A stretch of DNA of 64,000 nt from Branchiostoma belcheri (lineage: Eukaryota > Chordata > Leptocardii > Amphioxiformes > Branchiostomatidae). A program made the position numbers and the translations under genes. The stretch spans positions 4,545,783 to 4,609,782 of the forward strand of contig NW_017804464.1 in the NCBI RefSeq assembly GCF_001625305.1, in the 5' to 3' direction. The notes under the pieces are model-generated. The model did no database searches. It saw nothing but the letters and a program-made list of their open reading frames with translations, and was not told where the DNA came from. Positions 57,164 through 64,000 of the stretch are shown piece after piece; the first letter of the stretch is position 1, and each line of letters opens with the position of its first letter.

Positions 57164-59129
57164 ATGGCGACCTCCATTGCTCGAGAATTCCCAAGACTAG
57201 CTTTTCTGTGCCATTTCAGGAACGTCGGACCTTGTTTAGGATCTTCAACAGCTTCAGAATATTGTAGAACACAGTATGACTCTTGTATGCAAGTGGCGAG
57301 ATACAGAGCGCCGCCGTTCCCGCTTGACAGGAGCAGATACATACCAGATAAGACCGACCCCAAAACTCCGGACTTCCAGAAAACGCTGAAGTTTGACCGT
57401 AAACTGTGGGGACGACACGGGGAGGCGTCAGGTAAGCACGTTCAGCCGCAGACTTCCAGTCACGGCACTGGGATCGATGGAGTAGAAAGGATGGCCATTA
57501 TGGACGATCAAAAGGCAGGGAGCTGGGGGGAGGGGTTGGGGAGATTGGGGGGTGACAGAAAAAAGTAAGGAGAGAGGAGGAAGGGAGATGAGATGGTGGG
57601 TTGGCTCAAATTTGAACATAAAAAAAATGTGGTCTTATAATTAACAAGTCTAGACAGATGTGAAATACTAGGTAGACAGATAGAGATGAGTGTACGAGTT
57701 ATGAGAAACACTTAGGCCTAGGAAAAAATGTTGTGTTTTCTGTTTCAGGCCTAAAAAGATTAGGGTTGGTAGCTATAGGGATTTTTTTCTCTTTTTTTTT
57801 AGACTTTGGCAATGACTCTAGTGATACAACTTATACATACAGTTTAACAAATTGATTTTCAATGTCAATGTTGAAAAGCCGATTGTACAATGTTTCATCC
57901 CTCAGGTGTCAGGTCATGGAGCTAGAAATGGTCAATCAGCTTGAAAATTTATGTTCCTTGCATTTGCCAGGGTCCACCAAAAAAAAGGCTTTTTTCTAGG
58001 GTTGTTTGGAAAATACCTGTTTTATTTTCTCAGGGTTGGATCCATCCATGTGTTGGCCAACCAAAGCAGAGCTTGCAGACCTGCAGGAGGAGGAGAGAGA
58101 CTGGTACCTGACGTTACAGGAGATGCAGCAGAACATCGCTGTCAAGAGGGCAGCACAGGCCGAGGCTAAATTAGCTTGGTGGGCTGACGACAATCTTAAA
58201 CTTAAAGATTTAACTAACATTATCCCGAATTAGAATACACATCTACGCAAAAACTTGGAAAATTACCGGTAGATAAACAACTGGTCAAGTAGGGGTCCTT
58301 TTGTCATGAATTGTTAGACTAGATATTTGCAAACTGTCTTTCTTGTATTTTTATTATTGGTTATTATTTTATATGTCTTTATGGTTATTGAATACTTGCA
58401 GCCCTTAGGTTTATACTTTCCTACCTATTACCTCATTTATTAATCTAGGAGCTCTGTTCTGTTTGACTTTGGTTAGACAACTGGAATCTGGAAAAAAATA
58501 TAAATCGTGTTGTTTTGAATGAATGCTTCACTGATGTCAACCAACAGTACTTGCTGTTCAACTTCAATGCAACATGATTTGACTCTAGCCTGGGTGCCAT
58601 CCGATTCGTAACGGCAGCCCCAATTTTATTTTGTTTTCTTTTTTCCTTTTTCTCTGCCTTTGCAAGTAGAATACAGGATATTTCACTCTTTTTATGTATT
58701 TTCTACAGCTCATAAGTGGTATGTTTTCTTAGATGATAAAATGCAAAATTTCCCTATCTCTTTTCCAGGGAGAAGCGGGTTGCTGCGAATATGGCGAAGA
58801 TGCCCAAACTCATCGAGCAGGTCCACGAGGAGCGCCGGCAGAAGAAAGAACAGCTGGAGGAAGCCAAGAAACGTAAGGAGCGTCTGATTGGTCAGGCTCG
58901 CGAGCGGCTGGGATACAACGTCCACCCCACCAGTCCTAAATTTGTGGCCATGGTGGAGGAAATAGAGAAAGAAGAGAGGAAACAGAAGAAGAAGGAGAAG
59001 AAAGCGAAACAGGAGGCGATGAAGGAAGCGTTCAGGGCTGCCATAGCTGCCGCTGAGGCTGCCAAAGTACAGGACGGAGCAGACATCAACCTGGACATCC
59101 CTCTTAAACCCCACAAAACTGATCAGTAG
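57164..59129 (+). CDS. GADD45GIP1: Mitochondrial large ribosomal subunit protein mL64 (GADD45GIP1/CRIF1)
   Basis: Three exons: 57164-57431, 58034-58178, 58769-59129 (phases 1 and 2), 257 residues. Orthologue of GADD45GIP1, a mitoribosome component near the exit tunnel, needed for insertion of mitochondrially made membrane proteins; in vertebrates also described as a nuclear regulator. The N-terminus MATSIAREFPRLAFLCHFRN is basic and lacks acids at first, fitting a mitochondrial import signal. Exon 2 encodes the conserved ELADLQEEERDWYLTLQEMQ. Exon 3 encodes NMAKMPKLIEQ, then a long Lys/Glu-rich helix, ERLGYNVHPTSPKFVAMVEE, and a Lys/Ala-rich tail. An in-frame extension upstream of the chosen ATG exists but would hide the import signal. 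AATAAA at 59136-59141. Confidence 0.92.
57713..58033. mobile_element. GGAAAAAATGTTGTG foldback element, copy B, reaching the exon 2 acceptor
   Basis: Begins TTAGGCCTAGGAAAAAATG and continues TTGTGTTTTCTGTTTC; shares CCCTCAGGTGTCAGGTCATG, GAGCTAGAAATGGTC and TTTTTTCTAGGGT with copies at 7338-8480 and 54925-55230. Its decayed right end (TTTTATTTTCTCAGGG) aligns with the TTTTTTCCCAGGA end of the other copies and contains the AG acceptor of GADD45GIP1 exon 2. Confidence 0.6.
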
Positions 59130-59828
59130 AAACCAAATAAACCATTTTTATTGAGACATTAATAGCATGTGTGTTCATTGATGATTCTATCAATTTGCAG
59201 TTTTCATCAATATTGAAACAAAATCAGTAAGAGGATGCTTTCATGAAAAGATGGTATGCTCTCTTACTTGTATAGAAATCAACAGTCTTTGAATTACAGT
59301 AAGTCCACACATTTATGTAACTATCACCTCTACAAGATTGTACACATGTATCTTTACACACATATGAGCCTTTTATTACGGAGTTGTGGATGAAAATAAG
59401 ATAACCATTGAAAACACTCTGTTTATTGCAATGTCTTCTTATTGAATGTCACTTCCAAATAAAAGCTTCCTTTTATTTCTAAGCCTTCTTTTGTCATTTG
59501 ACTCTGTATTACTTCATTCGAAAGGATATCAAAAATCTAGTGCAACATCTTCTCTAATTGTATAAAGACAGTCTTTCAGTAAATTGGCACAGTTGATCAT
59601 CTTGTCCAAGAACCAAATCATAAAAATAAAGGAGAGTACTGTAAGTGTAAACAATACTTAACAAGCTCTTTATTTACTATTAACAAACACAGAAAAATGG
59701 GATTTATTATAATTCAAAAGAGAAATGGCTGCATGTGTACATGTGATGCGTGACCGAGATCACTGGCTGCAGTACTTAAGTTAACCGTAGGGTGTCGCTT
59801 TTTCACGTTGTCAGCAGCAGAAAACAAA
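59130..59828. other. Spacer between GADD45GIP1 and EXOSC3
   Basis: AT-rich. It contains the GADD45GIP1 poly(A) signal (59136-59141) and, at its right end, the EXOSC3 promoter and 5' UTR. No coding exon recognised. Confidence 0.55.
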
Positions 59829-61916
59829 ATGGCGGACTCCGTCGGTAAAGTTGTGATTCCCGGTGACGTTTTATCGGAATTTCGGGCCTCCGAGAAAACG
59901 TCCAAAGTTGCACTTGGTCCAGGACTGAGGCAGGACGGAGAGGAAGTTCTGGTAACGAAGAGCGGGATCCTTCGTCACAAAGAACCCAACTTATACTGGA
60001 TAGACTGCCACCAAAGAAGGGTGAGAACTCGCAACCAGCATGCAAACACGTGTTGTCTTGTTTACACCAAGGGCTTGCCATACATTTGGTCTCTTTTCTA
60101 TGTCTCGTAAGGTGGTGCTCTTCTACACAGGTGGCTACTTGATTTTATGTAAAGAAATGTCAGTTATAACCTTAAATTCAAGGGAACCAGCCTTTTTTTA
60201 CGTTACTATACTAGCATACATGTCGATGTGTTGGATCAGGCTGGCTACCCCCCCCCCCCACACACACACACACACACTCTTTCTTAAATTTTGTAATCAA
60301 GAAATGTTTGTTGTTGTCCTTTAACGTCTGCTATCGTACTAGACGTGGTGACTTGTTTTTTTCTCACTTGGTGCTTGGTCTTGCCTCAAGTCTCTAGGTA
60401 CTTCGTTTAATGCAGTGTGTGCTGTTTGATGTACATTTATGTTTTTTTGTGTATATTTCGTTTCCAGTACATCCCAGCTAAGGGTGAGGATGTGATAGGT
60501 ATTGTGACGGTGAAGTCAGGCGACGTGTACAGAGTCGACATCGGAGCTACACAGCCTGCAACTCTGTCTTACCTGGCCTTCGAGGGGGCAACTAAGAGGA
60601 ACAGACCAAACGTTAAGGTTGGGCTCAGACTTATTTTGAAACAACATTTTAATGAAAAAAAAAGAAAGAAAGGAAGGACAGACAAGTTAGTAGACAGTTG
60701 AAATGTGTCAACCTATATCTGAATGTACATACGACTGTACTTTAGGCTTTCATATATGAAGTAAAACAACACACAGGTACTCACTCTTGTATTACTGTAT
60801 CTTGACTTAAGTTCTGATTTATTTAATTGCAAGGTTATTCACATTTTCTATTCAAAGTCATTACTGTTTTTCCAGTCTAACCACCTGAAATGTGACAGGT
60901 GACTTTTACATTAGAAAGGTGGTAACTACCTGCGAGTCTGTGACAGATGGTTTGAAGGTGTTAACCACCTGTGACAGGTGCTGTGTGTCTCTCTTGATCA
61001 GACGTAACTGTTTTCAAATATAATCCGGCGTCCCATGTACACATACAATATTAATGGACTTGTCCATGTGTAGTTATAAAGACATGTTTCTGCCCATCCC
61101 CAGGTTGGTGACCTTGTGTTTGCCAAGCTGTTGGTAGCTAATAAAGACATGGAGCCTGAGCTGGTGTGTATTGACTCTGGAGGACACAGCAGTGGGTACG
61201 GAGTCATCCCTGCTAACGGAGGCTTCATGTTCCACACCTCACTCAACCTCGTCAGAAAGTGAGTTGGGTTAAAAGGACCAATTCCTTATACAGTACTTTT
61301 TTTTAGATCTGATCTATTTTCTACAAATCTGGATTGGAAAAAAACAGTTTTAGAAATATAGTACATGTGCTAAATGCTCCAGAAAAATATGCTCTAGAAT
61401 AGAAAGTCTGTGGAAAAATTAAGCTTAGTGTTTTTAAAAATTGCGCACTGGCAAATGTAAATACAAACGTACAACAATTCCACATATCATAGAAATACTA
61501 GTGGCATTTACAGAAGCATAAGGAGGGTGGGTCTCACATAAGATCACAAATTTTCTTCTCACCCTCTTGCCAGTACCATACAAGCAAATAATAAAGTTTC
61601 TGTGGTCTTGTATGTACAGTGTACTTCTGTTTTACCATAGCACCATGAAGTGTAGAAGGATAAATAAAAACATAAACCTGGTTCTCCCTTCATCCTATCC
61701 AGAATGCTGTCTCCCAACTGTGACATCCTGAAGTTCCTGGGGAAGAACGTTCCATTTGAGACAGCTGTGGGGGTGAACGGACGCATCTGGGTCAAAGCCA
61801 AGACTGTGAAGGACACAATAGTGGTGGCCAATGCCATTGCCAGCTCTGAGCACATGACAAATGCCCAAATAAGGACGATGATCCGTCAGCTATTAGACAA
61901 ACTTTCCGGGTTCTGA
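59829..61916 (+). CDS. EXOSC3: Exosome complex component RRP40
   Basis: Four exons: 59829-60020, 60468-60617, 61104-61258, 61703-61916 (phases 0,0,2), 236 residues. A cap subunit of the RNA exosome that binds RNA entering the complex, in nucleus and cytoplasm. Domains: N-terminal region ([26 protein letters not shown]), S1-like domain ([60 protein letters not shown]), then a KH-type domain with the conserved [11 protein letters not shown], and a C-terminal helix. Shorter than the human protein (275 residues), mainly at the N-terminus. AATAAA at 62069-62074. Confidence 0.95.
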
Positions 61917-64000
61917 TACACCAAGGATAAGCATGTCATCAGCATATGCCATCAGCCAAGATTTGACTTCAAACAAAAGTGGATCCGCCTCCAGATCTGA
62001 GGAATGAAGGATTTGAGCTTGGAGATACACCAATATAATTTTTTTCCTTACAGAAAATGGTGAACTGAAAATAAAGAAGTTCTGCTATCATTCCAGAGAC
62101 GTGGTTGTTGTTTTTTTCTTTTATGTTGATATGTACAGTTTCAAATTCAAATCACACAACATTTGCTTCCCTTACAAGTTACAACAAGCAATCCAGATCC
62201 TTGACAAATGGATACACTACAAAGTAACACCTTTGCTAGTATGAGACTAATGTTTTATATTAGGAAATTCAACTGACACAATAAAACATGAAACTACAAC
62301 GATTTACAGGAAAATTTTTATAAGTGAACATCAAGAAAAACATGTAGATGATTATCACAGTGTCACATTACACTTGAAATCCTCTCTTTGTGATTATGTC
62401 ATGTGAAATTCTTTCTCAAAGCTTACAGGCAAAGCGTTAAGTAATAGGAATAGGGACAGTAGAGCTACATACATTACTGACAATGTGAAAAGCAGGATGT
62501 ATCATTTGTAGATGCATAGTCCGTAGATAATGATGACAAATTAGTTTTAATTGACCAAATACACCATATAACCCCACATTGGCTAAAGACAATAAAGTAT
62601 TGTCTTACGCATGTATGGGGCAAATCTTTTTGTCTGAATGGCAAGTGAAGTGAAGGTATCTGTCCACTGCCCTTTAAATCCTTGATTGGTTCACTTCATT
62701 CATTACCAGGTATGTTAAAAAAAGACAATCATTTACAGAAAATTGTACGGAAAGTAGTCCTGTTTACGGTCAGAGACCGTAACATTGAAGGAGAAAATGT
62801 TTCTGCACCTAAAATAAAGTAACGTTGCCACCATGACTGTGACAGGTGCTGACTCACGTGGACCGCTACTGAGGTGTTGCCAAAAAAAACTGGCAGCGGT
62901 TATTCTGCACCGCATGCAAACAACGCCGAGATTAATGTACTGATTTGTAGAAACTAACATTGCAGGTCGTTTCAATTGTTGCTAGTACAGCTTACTAAAA
63001 TAAATTGTATTCTTTAATATAATGTGATGACCAGAAGTTGGTATGTCTTGCAGAAACGAAAAGTATTGCATGTGGATGCGCTCAATTGTTCGCAGATGTG
63101 AATATTGTTGTCAGAAAATGGCCGGTAGGAGAAAAATGGGGTGAGGAAAAAACGAGAATTTTTCGCCGCAAATGTGAAATCGGGCCACGCCACTGTAAAG
63201 CGAGCGATGTAAAGGTAAGATGGTACAGAATTGTGTCTTTCATCTCTTTTCGTCTTCGCATTTCTCGACAAATAGTGATTATTTTGTTTGCTCTCAAACC
63301 GTGTCAGCTGTTTACGTACGATTTGGGCACAGGTGTCACTCGCAAAAATGGTGGTTTATGGTTGGAATACGCAGCTTACAACGGATATTCTATAACTAGC
63401 AGCTAAATATCAAATTTTACGGTATAATTTTATATCGATAGCGACATGCGCGTACGTAAAGTCCATTCATGCGGCAATTTTTATGTGAACCTGTGTGGAG
63501 GGGGGGGGGGCGGCCACGTCACGCAGTGCAGAATGATGTCATGCCCCAAGTGTGCCCCATCGTATGTTTCCTATCAAATTACAAATAGGAAATACGCCAG
63601 ATGTATGCTGATACTAGTACTTTCGTTGACACTTTATATGCGTTAACACCAGGATCTGTCATTTACAAAATATGGTTGGATTTAAAATCATAATTCAAAA
63701 CAAAATTATGTTTATTTTTCGTATATCCTTGGTATATTGTAGCAGAGATGTCCTTGATTGTAGCAATATAGTTTTAGTGAGGATCATAAATTATTACTTA
63801 TTCAAAAGATAAGAGCTCCCCTGTGTAAAGAAAATGATCTCATATGAGTGTTATTTCCATAGACATTTCTCACCTGTAATCACTGACTTAAACCTTTGTT
63901 CCACTCATAACACAATGTCATGATAACCATTTAAAATCTGATCAATGGTACGGTTCCAAGTAAAATCATTATGATATTGAATCATTTTATCTCCTACATA
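61917..64000. other. Region after EXOSC3, no gene recognised
   Basis: The EXOSC3 3' UTR runs to about 62090. Beyond it lies AT-rich DNA. A + frame at 63038-63406 (122 residues) resembles no family I know. Inside it, an ATG at 63118 (MAGRRKMG) is followed at once by GGTGAGG, which could be the first exon of a gene continuing past the window, but nothing else supports it. A (G)11 run lies near 63499-63509. Confidence 0.35.

Noticed and set aside
63038-63406. 122-residue + strand frame near the right end
   Set aside because: No family resemblance and no supporting neighbours; only a weak case for a first exon at 63118.

Overview
The window is animal nuclear DNA, almost certainly from a cephalochordate (amphioxus, Branchiostoma-like). 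Genes are split by introns with GT-AG borders, the recognisable proteins are deuterostome orthologues (HDAC3, EXOSC3, DIMT1, GADD45GIP1/mL64, a C1q-domain protein), the background is AT-rich, and introns and spacers are filled with short foldback elements, a tRNA-headed SINE and microsatellites. No prokaryotic features are present.

Layout. (1) 1-21.7 kb: a three-exon secreted coiled-coil/C1q gene (+ strand) spread over 16.7 kb, with seven-copy 'TTACG-rich' foldback elements and other mobile DNA in and before it. (2) 23.8-27.3 kb: eight exons of DIMT1 (- strand), an 18S rRNA dimethyltransferase; its last roughly 100 codons could not be found. (3) 28.4-49.3 kb: a tandemly amplified accessory locus. 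Its repeat unit of about 7.5 kb carries, in order, a four-exon 'type A' cysteine-rich cationic peptide gene (+), a four-exon 'type B' cysteine-rich peptide gene (+) and an intronless, GC-rich short-chain reductase gene (-). Two full units (30.05-37.5 and 37.5-45.2 kb) are flanked by a partial unit on the left (deleted type B remnant plus reductase) and a partial unit on the right (type A promoter and exon 1 inside a palindrome with arms of about 520 bp). A divergent sixth peptide gene follows at 47.5-49.3 kb. (4) 50.1-61.9 kb: conserved housekeeping block: HDAC3 (-, 15 exons) head-to-head with GADD45GIP1 (+, 3 exons), followed by EXOSC3 (+, 4 exons). (5) 61.9-64 kb: no gene recognised.

The most interesting part is the 28-49 kb locus. 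The peptides look like preproforms of host-defence peptides: hydrophobic leader, acidic propiece, Arg/Cys-rich mature tail of 6 or 8 cysteines. The leader, exon plan and intron phases (0,0,1) are shared while the mature tails differ greatly. The reductase that is co-amplified with them has the Tyr-x6-Lys catalytic spacing of bacterial enoyl-ACP reductases instead of the usual SDR Tyr-x3-Lys, has no introns, and is much more GC-rich than its surroundings, which together suggest an acquired or retroposed gene. Functions for this locus are inference from sequence only.

Limits: exon borders were assigned by eye from splice sites, reading phase and protein similarity remembered for each family; no alignment or database search was run. 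A 135-base run of N lies at 40713-40847.
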